A stretch of DNA of 64,000 bases from MFD04580-c1 sp963702995 (GCA_963702995.1 OY969783.1:4898001-4962000); one strand, 5' to 3'; shown: positions 9,088 to 19,728, counted from the stretch's first letter. The notes: generated from the letters alone by a model not told the origin. Made by a program: numbers and translations.

Positions 9088-10413
9088 TCAGGCCACCGTA
9101 TCGGTCGCCCTGCGCGCGCCGTTTCGCATGACAAGCGCGGCGGCCCAGGCGAGGGAATCTCTTTTGAGCCCCATCGCCGGCGCGTGGCCGTGCCGACGGA
9201 GGATCACGTAATACGCCGCCACAAGATAGACCTGGCTGGCGACGACGGCGATCGCCATCCCCAGGCCGTGGAGCCAGGGGACCAGTGCGAAGGCGATGAC
9301 GAGGTCTACCGCGAGCGACGCCCACATGGTGTTCGCCACCTGCCGATCCAGCCCGAGCGGATAGGCCCAGAGGTTCCCAATGACCTTCCCTCCGGCGTAA
9401 AGGAGTGGGAAGACGCAGAAGGTGCGGAGGATCGGGACCGCACCTTCATAGCCGCGGCCCAGGATCACCCGAACGGCGATCTCCGCGCCGAAGTAGGTCG
9501 CGACGGAACTGAAGGCGCCCAGGGCCACCACCACGGGGAGCAGCCGCTCGATCAGTGCCTGGCCCGCGGCGGGCGATTCTTTGGCGAGCATGCTGAGCCT
9601 CGGGAAGATCGCGCTGAGCAGCGGGTCGCAGGAGACGCGGATCGTCCGGATGATGCGTTCGGCGCCGGAGTAGAAGGCAACGGCCGCCGGACCCGCGAAG
9701 AGGCCGACGATCAGCGTCCCGGCGGTGGAGTAGGTCGTCAGGGCCGACTCAAAGACGAACCAGTGCCAGCTCATTTTCAGCGCCGCCCGGGTCGTACGCC
9801 AGGTCGGCCACTGGAAATCGACCTGCCAGTACATTCGGGTGGCCTCAACGACGTCGGTTGCAAGCGAGCCGGCCGCCAGGAGGGCAAGCACTTTCCAACT
9901 GTCTTCGGGTGAGCGGACAAAGACGAACGTGAGGGCCGCGCTGCCGATTTTGAAGACGATTTCGACGACAGCGGCGACCCGTAAGTCTTCGACGCCCTGG
10001 AAGTACCAGATCGACCCGAGCCCCTGGAGGATGCCCCAGGCGCAGCCGCTGTAAAAGACGAGCGGCATGTGGCGAAAGTCCGGGAGGATCTTCTGCAACG
10101 CGATGGAAAGGCCGATCGCGAGGCACGCTAAGGTGAGTTTGGCCCCCACGACGCCAGCGACGATCTCCCCGACCTTGGCGCGGTCCGCTCGGCATCGGGC
10201 GATCTCGCGGGTGCCGGCATTGTTGAACCCGTAGCCGATCAGCATGCACAGGTAGACCGCCACGGCCTGCGCGATCGCGTTGAGCCCCCAGGCGTACGGC
10301 TGAAGCACGCGCGCCAGGTAGGGGACGGTGACCATCGGCAGGATGATGTTTGCGACATGTACGACGTACAGCGCAATCACGTTGCTGGCCAACCGGGTGC
10401 GAAACACCTTCAT
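9088..10413 (-). CDS. Wzx-type polysaccharide flippase
   Basis: The 441-residue protein has twelve or more hydrophobic segments across the whole length and the MOP-superfamily N-terminus SNVIALYVVHVANIILPMVT followed by PYLARVLQPYAWGLNAIAQA. This is the standard start of oligosaccharide flippases of the RfbX/Wzx family. It would move undecaprenyl-diphosphate-linked repeats across the inner membrane. The gene sits between the WbaP-type initiating enzyme and the polymerase, which is the usual functional grouping. The gene is intact. Confidence 0.9.
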   Translation of the reverse strand: MKVFRTRLASNVIALYVVHVANIILPMVTVPYLARVLQPYAWGLNAIAQAVAVYLCMLIGYGFNNAGTREIARCRADRAKVGEIVAGVVGAKLTLACLAIGLSIALQKILPDFRHMPLVFYSGCAWGILQGLGSIWYFQGVEDLRVAAVVEIVFKIGSAALTFVFVRSPEDSWKVLALLAAGSLATDVVEATRMYWQVDFQWPTWRTTRAALKMSWHWFVFESALTTYSTAGTLIVGLFAGPAAVAFYSGAERIIRTIRVSCDPLLSAIFPRLSMLAKESPAAGQALIERLLPVVVALGAFSSVATYFGAEIAVRVILGRGYEGAVPILRTFCVFPLLYAGGKVIGNLWAYPLGLDRQVANTMWASLAVDLVIAFALVPWLHGLGMAIAVVASQVYLVAAYYVILRRHGHAPAMGLKRDSLAWAAALVMRNGARRATDTVA

Positions 10414-10541
10414 AAATTAAGACTCTATCCATGAACACCCGCGATGCGGTCGCGTGTCAGACACCGGTTTGCCAGACAAGAGGGGCATACCTGGTCGCTC
10501 TTTCGGCTTTCGGGCTTCGCGGATGCTCCACTTCGCCATGG

Positions 10542-12128
10542 TCAGTATGCCCCGTTACGCGTCACGATGACGGAAATCGTCCGCACCAGGATGTGCAGAT
10601 CGAGCCAGGGGGACCAGTTTCGGACGTAGAAGTCATCAAGGCTCACACGCTCGTCATAGGTCGTGTCGTTCCGGCCGGACACTTGCCATAGACCGGTGAC
10701 GCCGGGGCGCACTTCCTTGTAGACGGCGAAGGTTTCTCCGTATTTGATCACCTCATCGTCAACGATCGGCCGCGGGCCGACGAGGCTCATCTGTCCGTTC
10801 AGGACGTTCCAGAGCTGGGGCAGTTCGTCGAGGCTGGATTTTCGGAGGAAGCGGCCGATGGGGGTGACGCGGGGGTCATCCCGGAGCTTGTGGGTCGTCT
10901 CCCACTCCGCGCGAGCCGCCGGGTCGGCGTCCAGGTGCCGCGCGAGCAGCTCCGCCCCATCCACCCGCATGGTACGAAACTTCCACGCGGTGAACCGCTC
11001 GCCGCCGTGACCGATGCGGGTATGACCAAAGAACATGCCGCCCCGGCTCGTCAGTCGGACCAGAAGACCGATCAGCGCCATGAGTGGGAACCCGCCGACG
11101 AATGTCATCGTCGTGAGTGAGAGATCGATCGCCCGCTTGACGAATCGGGGCCCGGCGAGCATCAACCCATTGCGCACCTCCATGCCCGTCAGGCCGCCGC
11201 CGCAGTCGCGGGAGTCGCGCCAGAGGGTGGGCATGCCTTCGACGTTCGAGACGATCAGCAGGTGGGGGATCAGGCTGCGGTATTGATGGATGATGCCCCG
11301 AACTTGCTCGCGAGACAGGTGCGGAAGCGCCACCAAGCCGTAGACCGGCGCGTGGCCCAGTCCGCCATCCGCCCTGGAGAGGCCGCCAAGCCCGGATACC
11401 ACCGGGAGGCCTTCGATGGAGCCGTACTCGACCGCGGTTGGATCGATGACCGCATACGGGCGGAGGCCCGACCGCGGGCAGTCCAGCAACGAGCGGATCG
11501 TCTTCCGCGCAGCATCGCCGGAGCTGATGACGACGGCGGGGTAGCCCCACCACTGGAAGTGCCGGGCGCCCCGCCGCGCCAGGATCCGCCCCAGCGGCAC
11601 GAGGAAGAGCGACGCGGCCCACGCGGTGAGGAAAAACGCATCCCACCCCACGGACGATCCCGTCACCAGGCAGGCGATCGCGGTGGCCAGAAAGGAGATG
11701 GCGTTCAATTTCGTGAACGTCGCAAACTCAACGACCGGATGGAGCCCAACGCCCGGATAGAGGCCGCCGGGGAGGTACGCGAGAACCAGCGGAAGAAGGA
11801 CAAGCGGCGCCGCCCGCCCCGGCCCATGAATCGCGGCCGGATCCACCCAATCCGCCACCAGGCCCCCCAGCATCCCACACGCCAGAAGGCTTGCAATGTC
11901 CGTTGCGATCAGCGGGAACGTCGTCAGCAGGAAGGGTTGTAACGCGGCCTGAAGCCGAAACGCGCTGGCTTGCGTGGAGGGGGTGAAAGGGGCTGGGCGT
12001 TCCAGGCCGACACGGGCGGCCGCGGGGCGTTCAACGCGGGGCCGGGGCGCGGGGGTCGCGCCAAGCTCCAGCGCGACCTCCCCGGCGTCCAACTCCGCCT
12101 CATCGATTACCTGCCAGGCATGACTCAT
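10542..12128 (-). CDS. wbaP: Undecaprenyl-phosphate sugar phosphotransferase (WbaP type)
   Basis: This polyprenyl-phosphate hexose-1-phosphate transferase starts the lipid-linked repeat by moving sugar-1-phosphate (galactose or glucose) from UDP-sugar to undecaprenyl phosphate. The N-terminal half (residues about 60-190) has four to five membrane segments, followed by a soluble regulatory region with YPAVVISSGDAARKTIRSLL. The C-terminal catalytic domain shows KRAIDLSLTTMTFVGG, FTAWKFRTM, SLDELPQLWNVLNGQMSLVG and PRPIVDDEV, then GLWQVSGRN. These are all classic motifs of the family. The start is the ATG at 12128 (MSHAWQVIDE), with GGAGAG five bases upstream. The length of about 528 residues agrees with WbaP rather than the shorter single-domain enzymes. 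Confidence 0.93.
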   Translation of the reverse strand: MSHAWQVIDEAELDAGEVALELGATPAPRPRVERPAAARVGLERPAPFTPSTQASAFRLQAALQPFLLTTFPLIATDIASLLACGMLGGLVADWVDPAAIHGPGRAAPLVLLPLVLAYLPGGLYPGVGLHPVVEFATFTKLNAISFLATAIACLVTGSSVGWDAFFLTAWAASLFLVPLGRILARRGARHFQWWGYPAVVISSGDAARKTIRSLLDCPRSGLRPYAVIDPTAVEYGSIEGLPVVSGLGGLSRADGGLGHAPVYGLVALPHLSREQVRGIIHQYRSLIPHLLIVSNVEGMPTLWRDSRDCGGGLTGMEVRNGLMLAGPRFVKRAIDLSLTTMTFVGGFPLMALIGLLVRLTSRGGMFFGHTRIGHGGERFTAWKFRTMRVDGAELLARHLDADPAARAEWETTHKLRDDPRVTPIGRFLRKSSLDELPQLWNVLNGQMSLVGPRPIVDDEVIKYGETFAVYKEVRPGVTGLWQVSGRNDTTYDERVSLDDFYVRNWSPWLDLHILVRTISVIVTRNGAY

Positions 12129-12441
12129 CTTCTCTCCTTCCCTGGCTTTACGACAGGGGTACAACGAAGCGGGACAAACGCCAGGGCGAAGCACCCGGCC
12201 CGACCCCACCCTGGGCCGGTCCGACTTCGACCTGACGGTTCACAAAACGCTCGCCGCGCGCCGGGTCACCCAACCCGACGTGCGGCGTCTTCACGGCGAC
12301 GGGCGGCAACTCACACTTGCCACTCGCCCACCTGAAATAATCGACCCGATTTTGCCCGCGCGCCGTTGCTCCCGGCGTCTTGCGTGGCGCTTGCACAGTT
12401 CAACGACCCCGGCCATTCCCGCCGGCCGCCGGACCGCGGCG
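12129..12441 (-). other. Gene-free spacer before wbaP
   Basis: This stretch between the ligase-like gene and wbaP has no convincing coding sequence. I see no clear promoter or hairpin in it beyond the Shine-Dalgarno of wbaP. It may separate two transcripts of the polysaccharide locus. Confidence 0.4.
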
Positions 12442-15165
12442 CTAGCGGTTGGCCGGGCCTCGCGGCCTTCCGTCCAGCGATTCGATCATTCGCATCGCGA
12501 CTTCCATCCGCGGCTGAAGCCGAAGGCAGATTTCAGCCTGGTGACGGGCCTCATCGACTCGCCCGCGCTCAGCGAGCGCCTGGGCGTAGGCGATGTGCCA
12601 GTCGGCCTTGCCGTAATCCTTCTTCAGCGCCCGCTCGAAATAGCCCGAGGCGGTCTCCAGGTCTCTGCGGTCGGTGGCGAGGTAAGCGACTCCAACGAGC
12701 ATGGCGGCCGGTACGTCGGGCCGATCGGCCAGGGCCCGGATGCCGACCCACGTCTGGGCGAGCGCGGCGGAGTTCACGTGCGCGTCGTCGTCACCCTCCT
12801 CGACGAGCAGCGCGTGCAGCGCCAGCAGGTGCTCCAGGTTGCCGCCCAACAGCGACACGGCCAGTTCAGGGCGGTGGGCGCGGCGGACGAAAAGGTCGAT
12901 GACGCTCGGTACGCGGAGGGGGTCGAGGGCGATCGCGCGACGACATTCCTCGACAGCGGGGGCCCACCTCCCCAGGGTGGCGTCAAGCTGGGCGACGGCA
13001 AAGCAGGCGTCGGCATTGGTCGGGGTGAGCCTGAACCCGGTCCGGACGTGTTCATCGCCCGCCGGGTCGTCGAGTGCCAGCCGCTCGATCTGGCCCGCGA
13101 CGGAATAGAGCGGCCCATAGGTCGGGCAGAGCACCCGGGCCTGATGCATCTCCGCGACGATGCGGCGCGACGCGGCGAGGCCCGTCGCCGACAGGACGAG
13201 CCCCTCGTTCCCCTGGCCGCGCACGCGGCTGACCGAGCGCCAGCGATACCAGTTCAACTGGTATTGGCGCACCACATCGCCGGGGTCGGCGGCGACGGCG
13301 GCGGCCGCTTCGCGAAGGAGCTCACTGTACTGGTCGTTCGCGGCATGAGCGCCGTCCTCGTCGATTGAGGCCAGGATCGCCGCCGCCCGCTCGTCATGGC
13401 GCTCCGCCGAGAACGCGTATGCCGCTCCGATAGCGGACCACCCCATCAGAAGCACGAGCACGCCCGCCGTAGCGACGGACCCTAGGCGCGCCGACTTCCA
13501 CCCACTCCAGCGGACCGACACCGTCCCGCGATCTGCCGAGTCGGAAATATCACTGCCGGCCCGCCCGGTCTGTGTAATGCAAGCGACGCGCCGTGAGAGA
13601 CCGGAGACGGCAATACGGGAGGGAAGCGGCGAAAACCGGCTTCCGAAGCGACTCGACGTGGCGGCGATGTCCGATTGAGTGGCAGGGTCACGCGGTAACG
13701 CCGACAGATTCAGCAGCATCGCGCAGAAGACGGCCGTGAGGCACGCGATCGACGGGAGGTGCTGGCCAAAGTCGGTGACGCTGATGATCAGCACCGCAAT
13801 GAGCCCATAGCCCAGCCCGAAGGAGGCGGCTGCGAGGGTCGGCCGCCCCGGCAGCGTGGCCCGGGCGTACCAGCGCCCGATCAAGGCGACAAACCAAAGC
13901 ACCAGCCCAAGGCCGATAATGCCGGTCTCTTCCAATGCCTGGAAATAGTCGCTGTCGGCAAACTCCGAAACGTTCGGGTCGTTGGACCGATCGAACATCG
14001 GGTAGACGAATCGGTGCGTTCCCAGGCCGGTCCCGAAGAGGGGGAACTGTCGCCAGGACACCAGAATGTCCTTGTACGTCTGATAGCGGCCGGAGGTGGG
14101 GTCGCTGTGATCGTGCAGTGTCGCGATACGGGCCGAAACGGCGTCGAAACCCCCATAAAGCACGCCGACGAACGCAATCGCGGCGACCGCCAACAGCAGC
14201 CACCCTGTCCCGCGTAGGCCGGTCCGGCGGGCGATGGCGAGCGAGGTGAAGGCCAGCGCGACGAGCATCGCGAGGGTTCCGCCTCTGCTGAGGGACAGCG
14301 TGGTGGTCACCAATGCGATCACGATGACGCCCAGCAGCGACCAGGAGTGCCATCGCGATGGGCCGACGAACGCTCGAGCCCAGTCGGCCGCGGTCGTGAT
14401 GGAAGACCTATCGTCCGGGCCGGCCGGCCGCTGCTCGGCCACCCGCACCAGGAACAGCGCCAGAGCCGCGCCCGCGCAAAGATTGATGTACTGTGCGTAG
14501 TTGCTGTAATGGATGAAGGGCCCGGCGTTGGCCGCGCCGTGCGGCGTCGGGATGAGCCAATAAACGTGGTCGGCGCCGGAGAGGTCCTGCGCCAGCGCGA
14601 GGAGCCCGACCGCGCCACCGACGGCCGCCACGACGGCAAGCAGCCGCTTGACCGGTGCGGCATGCGTGAAGATCTGGGTGCCGGCGAAGAAGAGCGTTGT
14701 GGCGGTGAGGACGACGCGGAGCTCGTGCCGCGTGGCGGCCGCGTAGAAGGTGAGCGAAGCGGCTCGGAGCGTTGGCCCCACACCGGGCACGTCGGACAGG
14801 AGCTGGTTCTTGAGTTCGAATGTGCCGGGAGCGATCGCCCGCAGGAGGCCGCCGGGGACCGAGACCAGTTGAAGCCCGACGAAGAGAATGAATGCCGCGA
14901 CTGGCGCGGCGAACGCCCACCCGACAGGGCGGCTGGCCTGTGCCCAGTCGCGCGTCAACAGGCGCACGAGCAGGCAGAGGGCGACCGCTGTCGTGAGCAC
15001 GATGGTGATCGCCTCGCTCCAGGGGGAGACGACGCCGAGCGGCCATGGCGTGAAGATCAGGATGACGGCGATGAGCGACTCGATCGCCAGGCCCATCCAG
15101 TCGGAAACCGTGCGTGGGCGAGCTTGGGTGCGGCGCCGGGCGTTGAATGCGCGGGGTGGGGTCAT
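12442..15165 (-). CDS. O-antigen ligase/polymerase-like protein with C-terminal TPR region
   Basis: The product is a large membrane protein of about 907 residues. The first 470 residues hold about ten to twelve hydrophobic segments and the O-antigen-ligase (WaaL/Wzy) signature LSLSRGGTLAMLVALAF, followed by FPLFGTGLGTHRFVYPMF. A second part, after about residue 560, is a soluble region with tetratricopeptide-like helices (FAVAQLDATLGRWAPAVEEC, SGYFERALKKDYGKADWHIA). Membrane ligase plus TPR fusions occur in exopolysaccharide and pilin-glycosylation systems, where the TPR part probably binds partners or glycan. The start is the ATG at 15165 (MTPPRAFNARRR), preceded by GGAGGGG at six bases. Whether it polymerises or ligates cannot be told, because a Wzy-like gene is also present. 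Confidence 0.85.
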   Translation of the reverse strand: MTPPRAFNARRRTQARPRTVSDWMGLAIESLIAVILIFTPWPLGVVSPWSEAITIVLTTAVALCLLVRLLTRDWAQASRPVGWAFAAPVAAFILFVGLQLVSVPGGLLRAIAPGTFELKNQLLSDVPGVGPTLRAASLTFYAAATRHELRVVLTATTLFFAGTQIFTHAAPVKRLLAVVAAVGGAVGLLALAQDLSGADHVYWLIPTPHGAANAGPFIHYSNYAQYINLCAGAALALFLVRVAEQRPAGPDDRSSITTAADWARAFVGPSRWHSWSLLGVIVIALVTTTLSLSRGGTLAMLVALAFTSLAIARRTGLRGTGWLLLAVAAIAFVGVLYGGFDAVSARIATLHDHSDPTSGRYQTYKDILVSWRQFPLFGTGLGTHRFVYPMFDRSNDPNVSEFADSDYFQALEETGIIGLGLVLWFVALIGRWYARATLPGRPTLAAASFGLGYGLIAVLIISVTDFGQHLPSIACLTAVFCAMLLNLSALPRDPATQSDIAATSSRFGSRFSPLPSRIAVSGLSRRVACITQTGRAGSDISDSADRGTVSVRWSGWKSARLGSVATAGVLVLLMGWSAIGAAYAFSAERHDERAAAILASIDEDGAHAANDQYSELLREAAAAVAADPGDVVRQYQLNWYRWRSVSRVRGQGNEGLVLSATGLAASRRIVAEMHQARVLCPTYGPLYSVAGQIERLALDDPAGDEHVRTGFRLTPTNADACFAVAQLDATLGRWAPAVEECRRAIALDPLRVPSVIDLFVRRAHRPELAVSLLGGNLEHLLALHALLVEEGDDDAHVNSAALAQTWVGIRALADRPDVPAAMLVGVAYLATDRRDLETASGYFERALKKDYGKADWHIAYAQALAERGRVDEARHQAEICLRLQPRMEVAMRMIESLDGRPRGPANR

Positions 15166-15377
15166 GGCCGGCCCCTCCGGCACGCTCTGGCCCTGGGCGA
15201 GGCGGCCGACAGCCGACGGCGGCGCGCGGCCGCCGCTGAAGCCCATGGCTCCCGCGGCGTGTTGAAGAGATGGCCTTTGGTTATCCCTGACATCGCGAAC
15301 AATCCGGCAAACGAACAGCCCAGGCGTATGAGAACGCGGTTGGCCGGCGGGGGCACGCGGCCGGCACCCGGCGAGCA

Positions 15378-17691
15378 TCAGGCGTTGGCCCGGAACTCCT
15401 TCCCGAGCGACACACTGGATTCGTGCAGGGGATGGGTGGGCGAAGGGGCGTGCCCGTTGGAAGCCGGCCCGCGCGGCGTCAGTTGCAGCGCATCGTCGGG
15501 CAACTGCAGTTGCGTGTCCTCGTCGGATAGGTCTTCGAGGAACCCGTCGCTGGCGGCCAGGCCCGAGCGGGGCTCAACCGCAGTCCCGTAGTAGCCGTAG
15601 GTGCCGGCGTTCATGGGCATCGCGTTGACGATCGCCCCGAGCAGGCTCGCGCCGATCACCTTGAGCGACTCATACGCGGAGCTGGCGTTGCTGCGCGTGG
15701 TGCGGTTGGTCCGCACGACCAGCACGGTGGCATCCGACGCCGCGGCCAGAATCCGCGCGTCGGTGACGGCGAGCACCGGCGGGGAGTCGATGACCACTCT
15801 GTCGTAGCTTTCGACGACGGCGCGCATGACCTGGGAGAACCGCTTGCCCGAGATGATCTCCGATGGGTTGGACGGCGAGGGCCCGGCCGTCAGCAGGTCG
15901 AGCCGGGTCACGGGCGTCGAGCGGATGGCATCGCGCGAGCTTGACCTGCCCCGACACAACGCTGCACAGCCCCGGCCCCTGTTCGACGCCGAAGAGCGAA
16001 TGCTGGCTCGGCTTGCGGAGGTCGGCGTCGAGCAAGAGCGTTCGATACCCCGCCTGCGCCAGGACAGTCGCCAGGTTGCTGGCGGTCGTCGATTTTCCGT
16101 CGCCGGGGCTTGGGCTGGTGACGAGGATCGTTTTGAGGTCGGCCGCGGCGCCGAAATGAATGGCCGTGCGGATGGTGCGATAGGCTTCGGACGATTCGGA
16201 CATCGCGTCGGAATGCGCGTGCAGCCCGCGGGATGTGAAGCTCTTGGGCCCGCCGATCTGGGGGACAACGCCCAGCACGCGGATCCCCAGCGCATCCGAA
16301 ACCTCTTCGGACGAGCGAATGCGGTGGTCGAGCCAGTCGCGAAGCAGCGCCAGCCCCGACCCGGCCAGCAAGCCGACCAGCAGTGCGCCGGCTAAGGTGA
16401 ACGCTTTCCGCGGCTTGGTCGGCTTGTCCTCCGCCCGCGCCGCCTCCAGCACCTGGATGTTCATCGCGCCGGGCTCTTCGCTGTTGACCCCGACCTCCTT
16501 CACGCGCGAATCCAGGATCTCGCACTGCTTTTCAAGTCGGGCCTTTTCTTCCACCAGTCGCGAATACTCCGCCGTCTTCCCGTTCAGATCCAAGGCCGCC
16601 TTCTGCTGCTGTTCGAAAGAGGCTCGCACCTTCGCCTCCTTCTCCCGGGCGGCCGTCAGAGCGGCTTCGCTCTGGGTGACGCGGGCGAGGACGACGTTCT
16701 TCTCCTTTTCGCGCAGCTCGCGTTCGAGCTCGCGGATCGTCCCCTGGAGAGCGGTGACTCGATCGCTGGCCGCTCCGTGGGTCTGGGAGTAAGTCGCCAT
16801 GACCAGCCGCGCCCGGACCATTTCGTCGCGCAGGGCGTCGTACTCCTTGTCGCCTTGCTGCGACTTGAGCTGAAGCTCCTGGACGTACTGCCGCATGCGC
16901 TCCGGGTCGGCGAGGGCGGCCTTGTCCGACGAAAACTGCGTCTCCGCTTGAACCGTTTCCAACTCCAGCGTTGTCAGCGAGTCCGAGAGCCGCGCCAGCC
17001 GCTCAATGATGATGTTCCCCTTCTCGGTCTGAAAGCCGATGAGGGGGTTGTCCCGCTTGAACTTCAAGATCTGCTCCACGCGGTCGGCCAGTTCCTGTTC
17101 TCGATGCTCCTTTTCCTTGTTCAGGATCTTGAGCACTTCGGCGGCCGTTGACTTTTTGCGCTTCCCTTGCGCCGTCATGTACGCGTCCACGATGCTGTTG
17201 ACCAGTTCGGCCGCCTCGTCGGGGTAGGGCGAGTCCATCGAGACGGTGATCACGTCATCCTTCTTGCCGACATCGACCTTGAAATCTTTCTCCAACTGGA
17301 GCCAAGCGATCGGGTTATCGACGCGGGCAAAGGTCTTCATGGACCGGTAGTTCACCTTGTCCAGCGCGTTGGAGAGGATCGGGGCAGAGCGGATGATCTC
17401 GGCTTGGGTGAACAGGAAGCTGTCCGACCTGGAGAGCCCCATCCCCTGGTTGTCGGTCAGGATGCGGCGGTCTTGCTGGTCTACGAAGATGCTGGAGCTA
17501 CTGGTGAAGATCGGGATGGCGGCCGCCAGGTAGACCATCGCCGCGACGAGGCAGACCGCGACAGTGACGAGCAACGTCCATCGGCGACGCCAGATGACCA
17601 GCACGATGGAGTTCCGGACAAAGTCTGTAGACGCACCGGAACTGGTGCTCGCGCTATCGTACAGAGAGCCTGGGTTCGACTTTGCGATCAT
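15378..17691 (-). CDS. Wzc/GumC-like tyrosine autokinase and chain-length protein (frame break near 15936)
   Basis: This polysaccharide co-polymerase is fused to a bacterial tyrosine (BY) kinase. A first membrane segment lies near residues 35-55, followed by a Wzz domain and a long coiled coil (about 200-400, for example IRELERELREKEKNVVLARV). A second membrane segment (FTLAGALLVGLLAGSGLALL) precedes the kinase. The kinase shows Walker A SPSPGDGKSTTAS, Walker A' LLLDADLRKPS and Walker B DRVVIDSPPVLAVTDA. A short tyrosine cluster (GTYGYYGTAVEP) lies in the C-terminal tail. The frame switches near 15933-15942, between GQVKLAR and DAIRSTPVTRLDLL; joined length is about 770 residues. Start ATG at 17691. 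It heads the polysaccharide locus and controls chain length and export. Confidence 0.9.
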
Positions 17692-18303
17692 TGGGTCGAT
17701 CCAACAAAGAGAGCCTGCGTCGCAAGCGAAGAGATCGCGCAATGTCAATCAAGACAAGGCGCGGCCACTTCACCCGGCGACGAGGTGCGACTGAATAACC
17801 TGAAGTTGCGCACTCATGAGCCGACACACGCGACGATCGCGCGTGTTTGTCGGAAACGTCTGCAACCCCCCGTTTGGGCTTGCAGTCCCCGACGGCTCTA
17901 CCCACTACAAAGCGGAGCATACATCGAGCGTGCGGGTTCGTCGAAGCAAAAATGTCGGGTATGAGAGTTAGACTACGGACGGGGAGGGTGCAGGCGTGAC
18001 CTTTAAGTGGCGACGAAGGAGCGGCTTACGCGCGTTCTGGTAATGGAGATCAGGTATTAGCTGATGCTTGCTCAAAGTTGCGGGCGTCAAGGGAGGGGCA
18101 GTCTAATGGTAGCGGAATTTGCCGGCCACGCCCGCCCTTCGTGGTCCATTCGGAACAACACTATGTGCCGGGGGGATGTCATGCGACGTGCCGCCGGTGC
18201 CCCAAAAAGGCGGATTGTGCGCGCTCGGCAACAGCGCTGGTGAGGGCACCGGCGCCACTTTTGATACGCAGATCATACCCCATATTCTTAACGGAACGAG
18301 CCG
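17692..18303. other. Gene-free leader upstream of the polysaccharide locus
   Basis: I found no convincing gene in these 612 bases. A perfect TTGACA occurs on the minus strand at 17748-17743, just before the kinase start, but no acceptable -10 box follows at the right distance. G+C-rich palindromes occur around 18215-18255 (gcgctcggcaacagcgc and ggcaccggcgcc). The stretch may contain the locus promoter and leader. Confidence 0.3.
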
Positions 18304-19363
18304 TTACGCGGCCTCGAGTGCCGGTCTGAAGGCGGGGGTGCGACGCAACGCATCCAAAAGCGATAGGAACTCAAACGGGTCGCGCGACAGTTGCGCCGAT
18401 GCGCATCGGCAGGACTTGGCAAAGCGGCCCGGCAGAGGGCTGCCCCTGCGGTGGGGGCTGAGTTCGACAATGGGCCACGCGCGGCGAAGCAGGGCGGAGG
18501 CCTCGGGGCCTTCGACGGGCCGAAGTTCGGCGTGAGGGCGTCGAGACGGGTCCACCACGACCACCGCATCGCAGAACGCGTGGTTTTGCCAGGCGCCGCG
18601 TGATTCGGCCATGAGATCGACCCATCGCGCATCGTCCCCCGGGGCGGCCGGCGGCGAGCCGCCGCCGTCAGGTCGGAGCCGCGGGAAGGTGGCCCGCTCG
18701 ACGTAGCCGGGGACGTGCATTAACGCCAGGCGGCCCTCTTCCTCCCGGATCGCCGTCCAGCGCGTGCCCGACGATCTTGTACCCCTCGCGAATCATCGCC
18801 GCGAGCTCGGGCTCGAGGGCCAGTGAGCCCAGGATCAGCACCGACCACCCGTCCCGAACGGCCGCCGCGGCCGGCACCAGGGTCACCCCTTTGGCCCGCA
18901 GAATCTGGGCGAGCGGCCACATCACCGACAGCTCAAAACAATGTGCCGGTGTAATCTTCAGGTTCGGGATCACCCAGCTCCGCCACTCGTTGCGGAGCAG
19001 GTTCATCTCCGTGACGCCCCAGCGGTCGTCAATCAACCAGAAGTGCTCATCGTGCTCGTACAACTCGAGTGGGTCGTCGGGCGGATGGGTTGCGTCGGGG
19101 AGCCGCCGGGCGCCGCGCGAGAGGTGCGCCTCCACTTCGGCGGGGTCGTAAGGCTGGATGATGCCGGTCGCGGGGAAGAAGCCCGCTGGGAACTCGGGCA
19201 CTTCGAACAGGCTCAGCGTGTGTCGGATCGTATCGCCGAGTTCCAGGACAGCGGTTACAACCTCAACGGCGGCCCCGTGGACTGCGAATCGATGCCGCGT
19301 CGGCTGGCACGCCTCGACCGTCGCCTCCTCCAACTCCCACGACTCGCCGGTCGCCTCGTTCAA
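18304..19363 (-). CDS. HprK-like protein with degenerate P-loop (frame break near 18777)
   Basis: This protein resembles the HprK-related kinases found near exopolysaccharide and peptide-modification loci, but the family call is tentative. Read from the TTG at 19363 (GGAGG five bases upstream), it runs to IREGYKIVG. It continues in another frame as TRWTAIREEEGRLALMHVPG and ends at 18304; the joined length is about 352 residues. One extra base near 18777 explains the switch. Where HprK proteins carry GxxGxGKS, this one has VLILGSLALEPELAAMIREG, so the nucleotide-binding lysine is absent. The preceding segment (SVMWPLAQILRAKGVTLVPA) also fits the family. It may be a non-catalytic regulator of the adjacent polysaccharide locus, which is inference. 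Confidence 0.5.
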
Positions 19364-19728
19364 TGGAGCCTCCGTCGCAATGCACGAAAGGATGTGCGCT
19401 ACCCCGCACTTCCCCGCCCCGGCCCGACGCGCGTCGTAACCCGGTGCAATGGTGAGTGCTTAGGAGATCTATCGGGAGAACGTTCCGAAAGGTTTGCCGA
19501 AATCGGCCGCACTTTGCTCAAGCGGCGCCTCCCGGAGGCGAAGGGGGCTATCGGACGCCTCGGGCAGCACATGAACTGAACGGTGCTGCGCGGGGCCGGG
19601 AATTGAGGATAGGAGCATGCTGGGAGAGACGGTCGCGCTTTGATTGGAACGACGACGGCACACGACGTCCGACATCCCCAGGTCCGCGAGCACGGCTAGA
19701 GAAGCGAGGGCACGGCATGACGCGGTGT
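19364..19728. other. Gene-free spacer
   Basis: No convincing gene is seen here. A G+C-rich palindrome (cgcctcccggaggcg, near 19526-19540) is the only small structure noticed. The spacer lies downstream of the ACT-domain gene and upstream of the HprK-like gene, so it could hold the terminator of one and the promoter of the other. Confidence 0.35.

Noticed and set aside
17743..17748. TTGACA before the kinase gene considered as its promoter
   Set aside because: The hexamer at 17 bases downstream is TTGCGA, a poor -10 box, and the site overlaps a possible TTG start.
18085..18145. A tRNA-like stretch (ggggcagtctaatggtagcg)
   Set aside because: I could not fold a full cloverleaf with acceptor, anticodon and T arms.
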